A stretch of 64,000 nt of DNA from Trochalopteron elliotii (taxonomy: Eukaryota > Chordata > Aves > Passeriformes > Leiothrichidae), in assembly GCA_024734555.1 (NCBI GenBank), contig JANPWX010000157.1, positions 371,947 through 435,946 on the forward strand, read 5' to 3'. Position numbers and translations under genes: made by a program. Under the pieces are notes generated by a model. The model had not been told where the DNA came from. It did not search any database and saw only the letters and a program-made list of their open reading frames with translations. Of the stretch, positions 50,377-62,076 are shown in pieces (the stretch's first letter is position 1; each line of letters opens with the position of its first letter).

Positions 50377-53164
50377 AGCCAGACCCTGTGAAGACTCATG
50401 GAGGAGAAATGAGCTGCTCTGACCCAAATGAGAATTAGTTGTTTCTCAATAGTTGTGACATTGTGGGTTTGAGCAATAGCCTAGCTCCTGGCCTAAGAGC
50501 ATTTCACTTGTTGGCAGCCACTGCAGGTGGCACACAAGAAATCAAACACCCCTTAGCTTCAAAGCAAACCTGTACATCCATGGTGTTCTCAGAGAATGAG
50601 CACTTCATCCAGAGAATGCCATTTCCTTTGAATAACCCATAATTAAGCATCTATTTTATTTAAAGATGCCATGATGAAATGCCTGTACAGTCAGGATTCA
50701 AGCACAGTTGTCTTTTACAGTGTACTCCAAGCACTGATAAAAAACTTGCGCAGGAGGATGGCAGCTGGAAAAAACCAGGATGCCAGCCACAGCTCTGAGC
50801 AGCAAATTTAACTGATGGGCAGCAGGGGCTGCTTGCAGCAAAAATGGAAAAATTTGTGTGTGAGAAGCAACTCTTCTGACCTTTCCTGTTTCTCATCAAA
50901 CATCTCACCCAAGGAGGTCTCCCAACCCTGGCATGTTCCATTTTATGTTGTTCCTGCAGTGTGTAATTCTCTGAAAGGCTCTTGCTGAGACCAGGCCTCA
51001 CCAATGTGCTGCACTGGCACATGAAGGACTGCTTGTGAATGCTAATTATGAGTAATAAGCAATGAGTCTATTAAATGCTGAAGCACTGCAGTTCTCAGGC
51101 TCTGAAATGCCTGTGGGTGATCAATATTGAGAAATGTGAGTCGAAATACAATAAATCATGGGCTCTCAATGGTGTGTTGCTATGTAGGAATAAGATCTTG
51201 GCCATCTAATAGATAATTGCCAATAAAGGGTCAGCAGTGATGAAAAAAAGCAAACAGGACTTAGGAGGAGAGGAGCAGAGACCACTGTGAATGCTGCAGT
51301 GCACTTCTCTAAATCTGGGCAGATCTGGTTCCTAGCACTTCCAAAAGGCTTTGATGGTGCTGGAGGAAGCTCAGAAAAGAGCCCTGAGGATGACCAGCTG
51401 GTTTTCCAGGGAAGGATAGCTGTGGGCTGTCTTTTCTCAGTTTCAGGAAGAGATGGACACGGAGGGTTTGGGGTAGTAGGGCAGGAATGACACAGAGCAT
51501 GAACACAGTGGTGTGAAAAATGTGGTTGGTCTTTGCATGGTGCCTTCAGGGGAAGCTGGTGGGTCAAAACAAGAAACAGGAGATGGAACTTCACCTGATG
51601 TAGGGCCACACTCCACCTCCTGAGTGGTGAGAGACAGACACAGGGGTGAGGGGTGAGTGGGGAGTTCATGGGGAGTAAATGTGTTGGCAGCTTCTAGTGG
51701 CCAGGCCCCCAGCTTGGCTTTAGGAACGCTGAACTGCAGATTTTTAAAGTGTTTTGCAGAAGTGTCTCTGTGTCCTTGCACTGCTTATAGTTTTTGGGGT
51801 TTTTTGTTTTTGTTTTTTTCCCCTAAGGGACTGGATACCAGGCAAGGTAATCTTCCCCAGGGCAGCAATTTCAGCTCTGACTGACACACAGGACTGAGGT
51901 CCTAGAGGGTATTATGCTACGTTATTGCAAATTCTGAATTTCAGGCCTTGCCTTACAGGTTTCCAAATTTTAGAGTGGCTTCTGATGTCCAGGTTCCTTA
52001 GCCAAAAAAGAGCCTGAGGGCATGGCAGGCAGCACACACCACTTTGATAGTTGAAGGAAGTAGGAGATACACAAGTTGAATATTGCAAAGCTGAGTGAGA
52101 GTAAGTTGTGGTTTACACAGACCATTCCTTTTATGAGCTGGACTTCCCCAAGGCATCACAGCTGTCAGAAACCTAATTTAAAAGTAAGTTGTCCTCGGGT
52201 TGCTCTCTGTTAATTAACTTCTCTCAGTTAATTTTGTCTGGGCAGTCTTATCTCAGGCCGTTCAGTTGTTCCTCAGGCACTACATCACTCAATTTCTCCT
52301 ATCTGTTTTTATCAAGCACCATTTCAGAGATAGCATTTAGTTTTGCTACCACCATAATGAATTGAGTTCTCCTGTGACCCTTTCTCCTAGTGCCTTGCTG
52401 GCAATTTTGTACCAATTTGCTTTAACAGATTGATGTGCAAGAGCACCCAATTGCTGTTTTCTACTGATATTCTCAGCTTTGGCAAAATCTGCGTTCAAAT
52501 ACATGTTCATAACTTTGACTGGAGTCTGTAAGAAATATGTGAGAGCCTTCAGAGCAGCACTGTGCTGTTTGGTGTATGAAACTATCCAGCAGAGGAATGT
52601 CCCTTTGGAGATGTTGTGTGCCTTGCTCTGGGTTGTGGGAGCATCTCACTTGGGGCACCTGCAGCAGCAGCCAGGGCTGTCTCTGGTATCAGAATAGAGG
52701 GAACTCTGTTCCTAAAACTAGGATTAGCCACTCACTTAAATGCCCTGGATTGTTCTTTAAAAGTGCCATTCCCACTCATTTCACAGAAATGAGCGAAAAC
52801 AGGGAAACAGGGCTCCCAATGTGGGCACCCTGGGTAGAGAGTGAGAGTCTTCTCCTGAGGGAACCTCTAATATGGAGCATCTTATTTTCTGTTTAAAAAA
52901 GCACAAAACCAGTCAGCATCCCCTCTTCTACAGTGGCCCAGCAGTAAAAGTCTTCCTGGTCATCACATCTGCTCTGCTCTGACTTCCAGGGATTTTTGGA
53001 CTGCTGGAAAGGATGACTTTTCTTGTGCTAGAACCACAGTCTGCTATGAGCCCTCATCCTCCTGTAAACTCTCACCTCTGCAGGCCACAGCTGCAGCTGC
53101 AGTTTGTAATTCTGATTTCTGCCACTTAAATCAATGTGCAGTTAGTTTATGAAGAACCATCTTG

Positions 53165-54158
53165 CTTCTTGCATGTCTGGAAGGCTGAGCCCAGAGAGTG
53201 GTGGGGAAAATAGTCAAATCCACATGGTGACCAGTCACAAGTGGAGTCCCCAGGGCTCAGCACTGGGGCCAGTCCTGTTTAATATCTTTATTGATGATCT
53301 GGACATTGGGATTGAGGGCACACCCAGTGAGTTCCTGGCCAGCACCCAGCTGGGTGTGAGTGTGGCTCTGCTGGAGGGCAGGAAGGCTCTGCAGAGGGAT
53401 CTGGACAGGCTGGATCCATGGGCCCAGGCCAGTGGCCTGAGGGTCAACAAGGCCAGGTCCTGGCTCCTGCCCTTGGCTCACACCAAGCCCCTGCAGCTCC
53501 AGGCTGGGGCAGAGGGGCTGCAAAGCTGGGAAAGGCCCTGGGGGTGCTGGGGACAGCGGCTGGACAGGAGCCCAGGGGGGCAAGAGGCCAATGGCACCTG
53601 GGCTGTGCCAGCCATGGGGTGGCAGCAGGGCCAGGGCAGGGACTGTCCCCTGTGCTGGGCACTGCTGGGGCCACACCTCACATCCTGGGGCACTGCTGGG
53701 AACCTCAGCACAAGAAAGACATTGAGGGGCTGGAGCGTGTCCAGGGAAGGGAAGGGAGCTGGGGAAGGGGCTGGAGCACCTCGAGGGGCTGAGGGAGCTG
53801 TGGGGGCTCAGCCTGGAGAAAAGGAGGCTCAGGGGGGACCTTGTGGCTCTGCACAACTCCCTGACAGGAGGGGACAGCCGGGGGGGTCGGGCTCTGCTCC
53901 CAGGGAACAGGGACAGGATGAGAGGGAACAGCCTCAGGGTGTGCCAGGGGAGGTTCAGGTTGGATCTGAGGAAATAGTTTTGCACTGAAAGGGTTCTCAA
54001 GCATTGGAAGGGGCTGCAAAGGAAGTGCTGGAGTCACCATCCCTGCAGAGATTCAAAAGCAATCCAGATGTGGCACTTGGGATCATGGTTTAAACAGCTG
54101 GGACTCAACCATCTCAGTGGTCTTTTCCAACCTAAATGGTTCCATGACTCTATACTAG
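53165..54158 (+). mobile_element. CR1 LINE, 3' one kilobase, defective reverse transcriptase
   Basis: A + strand copy starting inside the reverse-transcriptase domain. The motif SPQGSALGPVLFNIFIDDLD is clear, followed by EGRKALQRDLDRLDPWA and, at the end, CR1 C-terminal and tail blocks finishing with 'ccaacctaaatggttccatg'. The catalytic FADD box has become FLAS, so the enzyme could not work even though an open frame of 279 codons (53149-53988) survives. The segment 53400-53950 is markedly GC-rich compared with its surroundings. It ends about 530 bp before the first PARVG coding exon. Confidence 0.9.
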
Positions 54159-54685
54159 GATTTGTAAAGGAGACTATTCAGATGCCAATAGCTGTCCTGG
54201 TTTCCCCCCAGCTATACCAGCTGGTCTGATAAAGGAAGCTGCTTACATTTAGTAACTTGTCTCAGTAATTTAACTACTGGGTTCTTGATTTTTCTTTACC
54301 TTAAGTATTGGTAATTTTTGTATTTTCTAGCACATATCCATTAATACCTAGGGTCTGAAAACTTCTTTTTCACTTCAGTTGAAATAGGATTTTACTTATC
54401 TAATACAGGGAAAATACAGTTAGATGTAATTACAGCAAGTTTTAGTTCAGGTCTTCAGGTGTTTTTTTCCCTACATTTTGATGATTAACAGAAAAAAATG
54501 AAAATTGTTTTTAACTTCTCTTTCTTTGCACACACTTAAATATATTTTCAGATTTTTTTAAAAGCAGCTAATGATGACATAGTAAGTGATTAAAAAACCT
54601 CTTCAGTTTGTTTGTTTTCTTAGCACTAATTTTGATCTTTAAGTGCTTTTGTTCATGTTCTCTTCCCCCCAATGTTTTTTACCAG

Positions 54686-54787
54686 TTTACCAGGAGCGAT
54701 TAAAGACAATGGATCCAGACTTTGTAAATGCATTTACACAGCCTTCCTCACTTAATCAATTCCTAACTGAGGACGTCCTTGCTAAAG
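54686..54787 (+). CDS. PARVG: PARVG first coding exon (with short 5' UTR)
   Basis: Coding starts at ATG 54709; residues 1-26 plus one base (MDPDFVNAFTQPSSLNQFLT, then EDVLAK). The likely acceptor is the T-rich 'gttttttaccag' ending at 54685, leaving 23 nt of 5' UTR. An alternative acceptor ends at 54693. Donor gtatgt. Upstream in-frame ATGs at 54643 and 54655 fall in the polypyrimidine tract and are unlikely to be used. Confidence 0.85.
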
Positions 54788-57700
54788 GTATGTGCTTTAT
54801 GAACCAGGACAGAAAAAAGGCCAAAGAACCACCTGAAGGGCCAAAGAGCCAAATGTGCTGTACAAATGAATTGTGTATTTTTCAGCAGTGATCCCATGGC
54901 TGTATCAGAAATGAGTCAGCTCTGTGTGTGTGATTTGGCTGCTTACTCTTTGGGGGCAGATCATGAAGAAGCAACACAAAGACCAGTCAGTTCTTTAACT
55001 GAAATTTAAGTTTCACACACTTGGATCTGACCAAGTGTGTTTTCTTCTTTCTAGAATTGCCCATCTAGATCGTACTGATTTGAAGTACACTGAGGCATAA
55101 TTTCCAACTGCAGGCTTTAGCAGTCTGCTATAGCAGTTTCTTGCTCATAAGGAGTTAGTTAAAATGAAAAATAAATGTTTCTACCTAGGGCAATTAGCCA
55201 TATTGTGAATACCAAACTAATAGCAGATTTAGCTGCAAACTTTATGACTCAAACTTTGAGTCATATCTGATAATTGTGATGGATCTTGTTTGCATCCTTC
55301 CATAGGTGAGAAGAGGAAACTCATAAAACCAACCTCGAGCAACAATCCTAAACTGGAAGAATTGAAACTGGTACCACTTCTTTTACTATACAGTTCAACC
55401 CTCACCTCGAGTTCTGTTAAAGGAAACAAAGAACCTGGTTCTTTACCCTCTTCCAGCCCTGTAAATTGCCCAGCTCTCTGACCCCAGTCCCCCACTCTCT
55501 ACAGGCAGGAACGAGCTCTGCTTTTGGCATTTGGACTCCACACAAGTGAAGCAAAACTTTTGTTTCAGCACAGCATCGGGGTGGTTGGGCCAAACAGGAT
55601 CAAACTTTCAGTGCAGTGAGCCCTGCTGGGCCTGGAGTGCAGATACAAACCTGAGCTGTCTGGGTGAGCCACACCAGAAGCACCCAGTTGCTCTTTCATT
55701 GTGATGGTAACATAGCAGCAACGAGAATCCAGCCAGAACACTGGGCTGGGACCACAAGCAGAGCCATGTCAGCATGTGCTGTGACTAAAGAGAGATATGA
55801 CCCCATGGTAACTTATAGGATTCCTCTACTGATTTCCTTCACCAGCAGCTGGCTCAGCTGGCAAGGTTAGCAGAGGGCAGAGGGGGATTGGATGAAGAGT
55901 CTGCAAGTCACCAGGAATTCAGGGTGAGAGCTCTCAGGCTGTTGTATGGTACACTGTCTGCTTGAGGTAACTGTGAAGGATGAATCCTATTCTACAAGCA
56001 AGTACTCTATTCCCATCTAATTTTGAAAGTCTCCCCGGTGTGTTCAATCACTGTTTCAATTTCTCTAATGGCACAGGCCACGTAATGAAACTTCCTGGAA
56101 GAAAAGTGGCATGTGTCTTATGAGACCAGCACTCCTTGCATTATGGAGGTGCTGAAATTGTTGCAAATATTATGAAAAGCAGCTTAAGGTATGTGCTGTT
56201 GTTTGTATTTTGTAGCATTTATAAACATGAAGGTAGGTGTGTTTCTATATTAGGTATTCATGCACATTTGATCAAAAAGATTTGATTTTGTGCCAAGTTT
56301 TCATGATGTTGTTATACCAAAGGGAAAGTCTGAAAGGTGGAGCTGCAAAATGCAATTATGTTGTCTACAGAAAGACTGGATTCTTTATTTCAAGATTGCC
56401 AAAAATGAAAAGTTTTCCTTAGTTATGAAAACTCCTATGAGCTTCAATGTTTAATCCATTCCTGTCAGAGATTCCTGAGACGATGTTCATCACTGTCTAA
56501 TGTATTTTCTTTGGATGATGAGGAGATGGAAATTGTGTCCTGAGGGAGACCAAGTCCCCTGGGTGCCCATCAGTGCCCCTTGATTGCCTTCTTAATCTAA
56601 AGATTTGATGGCTTCTCTAGAGAAATATTTGGGATGGAGAAAGGGACAGGAAAGGGAAGAACAAGGGAAGTGAAGAAACTCACTGGGGAGAGAGACTGTT
56701 TCACTGCCTTTTCATTTCCAAGTGGCGTTGGAGAACTGAGAAATACGAAATGGCTCCCTGTAGTTGCTATAAATATCCAGCTGCATGTAAAATAGAGGAT
56801 GGTTACATTCAGAAGCCAACAGCAAACTTCTCAAAGTATTCCTTTTCTGCTCTCCCTGGTAACTCATTTTTAGACTCGAAGCTCTGCTCTGCAGCTGAGT
56901 GAGGTCCCTACAGCTGGGCAGAGCTGTGTGAGCTGTAGGATGTGGATGTGGCTGTGTCAAGCTGGGAGAGCAAAGGAGGGATGCCATAGGTCTGTGCTCA
57001 GCAGCACTTGCTGCTTTCCTGTCTTCCCTCTGGCTGTGCTCTTGTGTTTGGGGTACTGCTCCAGCCCTCACACATCCAAAGTATCCCCAGGAATCAGCTG
57101 AAGAGCAGAGCTTCCTGCTCTTGTTACTTCTTAGCAGAGGATGTGTATTACAGTTTGACAGCTTCTCAGTCCAGGACTTTATTTCTTGTGCAGTTCCAAG
57201 CTTCTCAGAGACTTTTCTTTTCAAACCCTTCTTACATTTTTGCTAATGTTGGCGAGCTTACAGGAATCTGCTACGAATTTTCTCCTCTGTTTACAGCAAG
57301 TGAGAAGGACATTATCCACTCCAGACACTCGCTCATAACAATCACAGCAATAAAAGCAATACCCTTTCCCCCCTCCATGAGGGATGTTCAGGTTGGCAGC
57401 CAGCTGGGGCTACTGCTTTTCTGTTCTGCTTCACCAGGCTGTCTTCCCTTTCTCTCAACACATGTGAATAAAACACATGCTTGGAGAAGTGCTGAGGAAC
57501 TGCTTTGTTCTCCTGTCTAGGAGCACATGTGGTTCCTCTCCTTTTGTAGCCAGACCTTGGCTTCCTGAGCAGCTTCCCCTTGCAAAGGCAGGAAGAGGGT
57601 TGGAAGGCCAGTGGGAGGGCTGCCATGTAAGAAAGTTCCAAGGAGGTACTTGGGGACTGAGTGGTACAATATTGCAGAAAGAAAAAGAAAACAAAACCAG

Positions 57701-60700
57701 GAGATGAGAGGGAGGAGTGCTAGTAGCGTGGATGAGTACAAGAAACTACCCACAGAAAGAGCCAAGCCTCTTTTCTTACAAACTTCTGCCTGGCAGTTGA
57801 ATTTGTGTGAATTCTGTGAGGTGTGATGAAGGCAGGGGATGGGAAGTGTAGTGTGCAGCCTTTTCCCTGGTGGAAGTGGGAAGAGGATCTCTCTTCCCAG
57901 CTGTATAACAGAATTCCTTGGAATATAAGTAGCGAGATGTCGATCTCTCCTGAAAATTAGAAAGAACTAACCCTATGAAAAACAACCAAAAAGCACAAAG
58001 GAAGTGGAGACTGAAAGCAAACCAAGATCTGAGATGAGGGGCTGAAGTGAGAGGTGAAAGAGAATATAGCACTGAGTGCTGCATTGTCTAAACAACAGGA
58101 ACGTGACTGCTTTGTTTTCCCCCGCAGTTCTTGACTGAGTGGATCAACAAAACTCTGAAAGAGGAACACATAGTAGTTAAAAGTCTGGAGGAAGACATGT
58201 ATGATGGGCTGGTATTTCATCATCTCCTGGGTGAGCTGCTCCTTTGAGTTTAGTTCTTGCAGACATCTAATGGAGGAGTTTTCCAATTAGAGAATAAAGC
58301 TCAGGAATGGCAGTCGCAGGGACCTGCCATCACTTCTCCCTGCACTGGGGGCCAGCTGTGATAACCACAATTCTGAACATTTTCCCAAGTGTTTTACATG
58401 GTTATTTTACTTCTAAGAAATTCTTATTACCTGCTAGTTGACATAATAAAAAGGTTAACTATGAAGTGTTAAATTCAGTGCTTCTGAAAGGAAGGAGGAT
58501 TTCACAAACTAGGAGCACAAAGGTGGCTTATGGTGCTACCAGAAACATTGGATGGAATGAGCACTATAATATATGTTTTCCTGCCTTAAAAAAAAATAAA
58601 TAAAGCTTTGGGTCCAAAGAACTGATCTGGTACTGGAACTGGTAAAAATCTAAGAGGCTTTTGGCAGTATCTGGTGCTTGTATAAAGATGTGACCTCCTG
58701 GAGCAGCTTGTTATCTATTTCTATTTCTCCATCTCTCCTGTCCCTACTATGTTTTTCTTTCCCTTTTCACTCTCTTTGGGGAGATCTTTTAAATTTATCT
58801 CCTTTCCACCAAGGCTGAGAGCAGCAGCATGAGCAGGACTGGCTGATTTTCATTGTTTATTTGCCTGAGCAATGAGCTCGGATTTCTTCTGTATATGAGT
58901 TGATATTGACTTTGTACATTATCTACAGGAAAGATTCACTCCTTGGATTTCTGTAGAGGGAATGTAAAGAGCTAGGGCTGGGGGTTGATGCTACAAGGAG
59001 TGACCTGAGTCCTCTCCCTTTTGCACAGCTCCTAAATGATATTGAACATTTAAAACAAGACTTTGTGTGCTTCGCTGTCATTTTGTGTTTCTAACTATTT
59101 TCCTTTTTCCCTAAAATGATGTTAAAATACATCCTCCTTCTTCCTGTGGACCCTCTGTAAAAGAAAACTTAGGATCTCTCAAGCTGGATGTTGACAAGAT
59201 TGCATTAACAGAAAAGAAACAGCGACAGAAACTCTCTGTAATTCTGGAAGCTGTGGCCAAGTGTCTGCAACTGGAAGAAAGTCAGCTGAAATGGAGTGTG
59301 GAATGTAGGTGCAGAAGTGAAATTGAAGAAAATTATCCATCACAGGCTTCCTGTGCTATAAGGCTGCTGTGAGGCAACGTGCTGCCAGAACAGCAATTAA
59401 AAAACCTGTTTTCAATTTCCAGTTGAATCAAAAGTCAGGCAGAAATATCTGACCCTGCCTGGGTCTGCCCTCTTAAAGTGTGTGGCTTCGTGGATCACTT
59501 AAGAGCCCTCAGCATCCCTGTATGTCTCACTTTTAAGCTGTGCTATTGCTAAATTTTGATATTATATAAACCCCAATCTGGTGTCCCACCTGTGTTATGG
59601 CCTTCCATGACTTTGGGGTCCTCTGCATGGGGAGAATTCATGATGATGGAGGGAACTTTTGCACACTGAGCATTGTATTCTTCCTTTACACTCAACAGCT
59701 ATCTTGGCCAAGGACTTACTGAGCACACTGCATCTTCTGGTTGCAATAGCAAAGCACTTCCAACCCACCCTGGCTCTGCCTGCAAATGTTCAAGTGGAGA
59801 CAATCACCATCGAGGTATTTTTAGTTTTAGTATTTGCTACAGTAGATCCTAGAGTCCTTTCATAAGGCCAACCTGCTTAGAATTAAAAGTGTGTGTGCAG
59901 CTGTGAAAGAGATACTTGTATTTTCTGTGAATCACACCTTTCAATTTCTGAGTTTGTTGGGTTAAATTGAGTGTTCAGTTCAGATTCTCTGTCTTTAAAA
60001 GGGGAAAAGCACTATGCTGTTTTTCTTCCTCAGCCAAACAAGGGGATGGTCCAAACTGAAGGCAGCTGTTGATCTCTGTAAAAAAGAAAATGAAGAAATT
60101 CTGCTGTTATGTTTTAAATAGACAGCTTGTATTCAGAAATGGTAAAGTTTTTTTTTAATGCTGAAGATTTCTTTCTTTTTGGTGAGGGGAGTTTTTACTC
60201 CCTGATACAGGTTAGCACATGGTCACAGTGTAATGAACCACCTGTAAATGTATCAATATCTGAGGGTCCAGCCTTTGCAGAGAAGTGGCTGAAATTAATT
60301 AGCCAGACTGCTCCTCAGAGGTGTTTTGTAAAGCAAAAGGTTTAATAAGGAAAAATATCAAAATAATAAATGTTACAGAAAACAAAAGATCAGCCACACA
60401 AGTGTCTGAGAAAACTTCTGACACCCTGCTGGAAACACTCCAAAAAGCCTCTTCCTTTTTTTGTGCTCCTTCCCAAATACTGAATGTTTTAGGAGGGACA
60501 GCCTGGCCTTGCTGCCAATAGGGAGAGTTACAGGATTTGAAGAACAGTGACAAGGTCCAATAGGTGTTTATCTATTGGCCTTGAGCCAATTACTGCCAGG
60601 AGGGTATGGAAAAATCTAGGTGAAGTTCCTAAAATGTGTAGAGGTAAACTGAAACCCTTTCCCTGTTTGGAAACACCTGCTGGGGGTGTAGGGGTGCATT

Positions 60701-62076
60701 ACAACTCCCCTTCTGTTGGGGTCACATTTTGGTATTGTTCTCTACAAGCAGAGATCTACACACTTTCTTCCTCTATTTTTTTTTTCTTAAAGTCAATTCT
60801 GGGACTGTAGGAAAATACTGAATATCCCATAATTTGGGATTTAATTGCAAAAATTAGCACCACCAGTGTATGTAAACACAAAATGTTTTTCACTGCCTGA
60901 AAGGGAAGAGCAGCAAACACCAAGGACTGATGGGGAAGTAAGAGATTTCTTTTTGGAGGCAGAAGGGAGCAGAAGGAAGCAGAAATCTCTCAAAGTACCT
61001 GCACTAATTGTACTGGATTTATTGAATATCTGCCCTCTGATAATCATTTAAGGCAGCAAACAGGTCATGAAAACTTGTTTATGGAATTTTTTTTGGTGAG
61101 GCAAACCCAACATTGTTTATTGTCCTTTCAACAGACCACCTCCAGAGGACTAAAGACATCAAATGCAGTGGAATATATCACAGAAAACAAGTAAGAGGGG
61201 ATATATCTGGCTTTTACACTGTCAATCAGAAAAGAAACATTGTGGGTGTGTTCCCCTTTACAAAAGGTAGCTGGGATCATGATGATGAAAAGGGTGTAAG
61301 CCCAGGCATGCACATGCATGTGAGTTGTTTCTCTGATTTCTTCCCTTTTTTTCATTCCCCTCTTCGTATTTGGCACTGTGGTGCAATACCTTTATTTATT
61401 CTCTATATAAACCTCTTTAAACCAATATGTGTGATTATTCCCAAAGCTTAGCATTTGTTCCAGGACTGTAAATTTACCTGTGCCAGACTAAATTGGAAAT
61501 TTTCTAAAGCCACAAAGGTTGAAATCTCCTTTTAATTTGTTGCTGTTGTGTCTTTAAATCAAGAGGAAGGAGGCAATTCTTTCCTTATTTTACTGTGAAA
61601 GAAATGTTTTAGCTTGCTGAGTGTGTGAGGTACTGTCATTATTAAAGGATTTAAGTAGTAGGATTTATATATTTATACCATTTATATACCAAAAAAATAC
61701 AGACATAATTCTAAGAAGAAGAAACAGATCTTCCTACTATCATTTTTTATATGCCAGAACATCTTCAAGCTCTAATATTATGAGCAGCTTATTGGAAGAG
61801 GATATTGATGATTGTGCTTGTAAAATAGATGTTCATTGGTGCATGGGCCAGTTAAAATCTCATATGCTTTCAAGACCCTACACAGATATACAGTGCACTT
61901 AAAAATGTCTGTTGGAAAAGCACTCTGACATAAAGTTAATGCCACTTTGAGCTCTATCTCCTGCTTTACAGGATGGCAGATAAGCAAACCTCATGAAAAA
62001 GATCAGCTCTGCTAAATCATTTTTCTAATTCTTGCTTTTTATTGCACTTCCAGGGAGAATATAGAAGTGCAGTCAA
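54709..62076 (+). CDS. PARVG: Gamma-parvin (PARVG), exons for residues 1-194, 3' partial
   Basis: Join: 54709-54787, 55306-55370, 58128-58230, 59164-59304, 59699-59814, 61135-61190, 62054-62076. Together 583 bases in one frame. The start ATG at 54709 (context acaATGG, A at -3 and G at +4) gives MDPDFVNAF, aligned with the human start MEPEF and with the same 27-residue spacing to the next exon. The protein is the short parvin: a brief N-terminus without the basic/proline-rich extension of the other parvins, then CH1 (about 45-152) with FLTEWINKTL, SLEEDMYDGL and DLLSTLHLLVAIAKHF. The linker follows, ending ENIEVQS. CH2 and the stop lie beyond 64000. In mammals it is a leukocyte-enriched adaptor of integrin-linked kinase. 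It sits 9 kb downstream of PARVB on the same strand. All introns are GT-AG; no disabling change is seen. Confidence 0.95.
54788..58127 (+). other. PARVG: PARVG introns 1 and 2 (coding-exon numbering)
   Basis: 54788-55305 and 55371-58127. Unique sequence. Overlapping opposite frames of 170 codons at 56712-57224 (minus) and 57008-57520 (plus) show no family similarity. Confidence 0.85.
55306..55370 (+). CDS. PARVG: PARVG coding exon 2
   Basis: 65 nt completing Gly27 through Leu48: EKRKLIKPTSSNNPKLEELK, then L. The exon itself starts GTGAGA directly after the acceptor AG. Donor gtacca, comparatively weak. It ends on a codon boundary like PARVB exon 3. Confidence 0.92.
58128..58230 (+). CDS. PARVG: PARVG coding exon 3 (CH1, first part)
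   Basis: 103 nt, residues 49-82 plus one base: FLTEWINKTLKEEHIVVKSL, then EEDMYDGLVFHHLL. Acceptor cgcag, donor gtgagc. Aligns without gaps to PARVB exon 4. Confidence 0.96.
59164..59304 (+). CDS. PARVG: PARVG coding exon 4 (CH1, middle)
   Basis: 141 nt, Glu83 to the first base of Ser130: NLGSLKLDVDKIALTEKKQR, QKLSVILEAVAKCLQLEESQ and LKWSVE. The acceptor is gtaaaag, purine-rich next to the cut, but a pyrimidine tract (tcctccttcttcct) lies 20-30 nt upstream. Donor gtaggt. Same length and phase as PARVB exon 5. Confidence 0.95.
59699..59814 (+). CDS. PARVG: PARVG coding exon 5 (CH1, end)
   Basis: 116 nt completing Ser130 through Glu168: ILAKDLLSTLHLLVAIAKHF, then QPTLALPANVQVETITIE. Acceptor caacag, donor gtattt. 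Confidence 0.96.
61135..61190 (+). CDS. PARVG: PARVG coding exon 6 (linker)
   Basis: 56 nt, residues 169-186 plus two bases: TTSRGLKTSNAVEYITEN. Acceptor caacag, donor gtaaga. The SRGLKTSNAVEYITE pattern matches the human PARVG linker and corresponds to PARVB exon 7. Confidence 0.93.
61191..62053 (+). other. PARVG: PARVG intron 6
   Basis: 863 nt between coding exon 6 and the 23-nt microexon. No gene, repeat or RNA recognised. Confidence 0.85.
62054..62076 (+). CDS. PARVG: PARVG coding exon 7 (23-nt microexon)
   Basis: Twenty-three bases completing Lys187, encoding ENIEVQS and one base of residue 195. Acceptor ttccag, donor gtaagt. Phases match the 20-nt PARVB exon 8, which supports it despite its size and weak sequence conservation. 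Confidence 0.8.

Larger units (their letters stand above)
45611..54685 (+). other. PARVB-PARVG spacer (may include PARVG 5' non-coding exon)
   Basis: About 9 kb between the PARVB 3' end and the first PARVG coding exon. It contains one CR1 copy (53165-54158). The PARVG start exon appears to have an acceptor at 54685, so a non-coding first exon and a promoter should lie in this spacer or, less likely, further upstream. I see no CpG island or convincing TATA-initiator pair to place them. Open frames here (for example 51166-51669 minus) have no support. Confidence 0.7.
58231..61134 (+). other. PARVG: PARVG introns 3-5
   Basis: 58231-59163, 59305-59698 and 59815-61134. AT-leaning unique sequence with no repeat family or RNA gene recognised. 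Confidence 0.85.

Noticed and set aside
53257..54000. 247-codon minus-strand frame
   Set aside because: It is the antisense of the CR1 element; GC-rich CR1 3' sequence is often open on both strands.
54643..54708. Upstream in-frame ATGs that would lengthen PARVG by 22 residues
   Set aside because: They lie in the polypyrimidine tract before the acceptor, and human PARVG begins at the residue matching the 54709 ATG.
56712..57520. Two overlapping 170-codon frames on opposite strands in PARVG intron 2
   Set aside because: No recognised protein features and no splice context; most likely chance.
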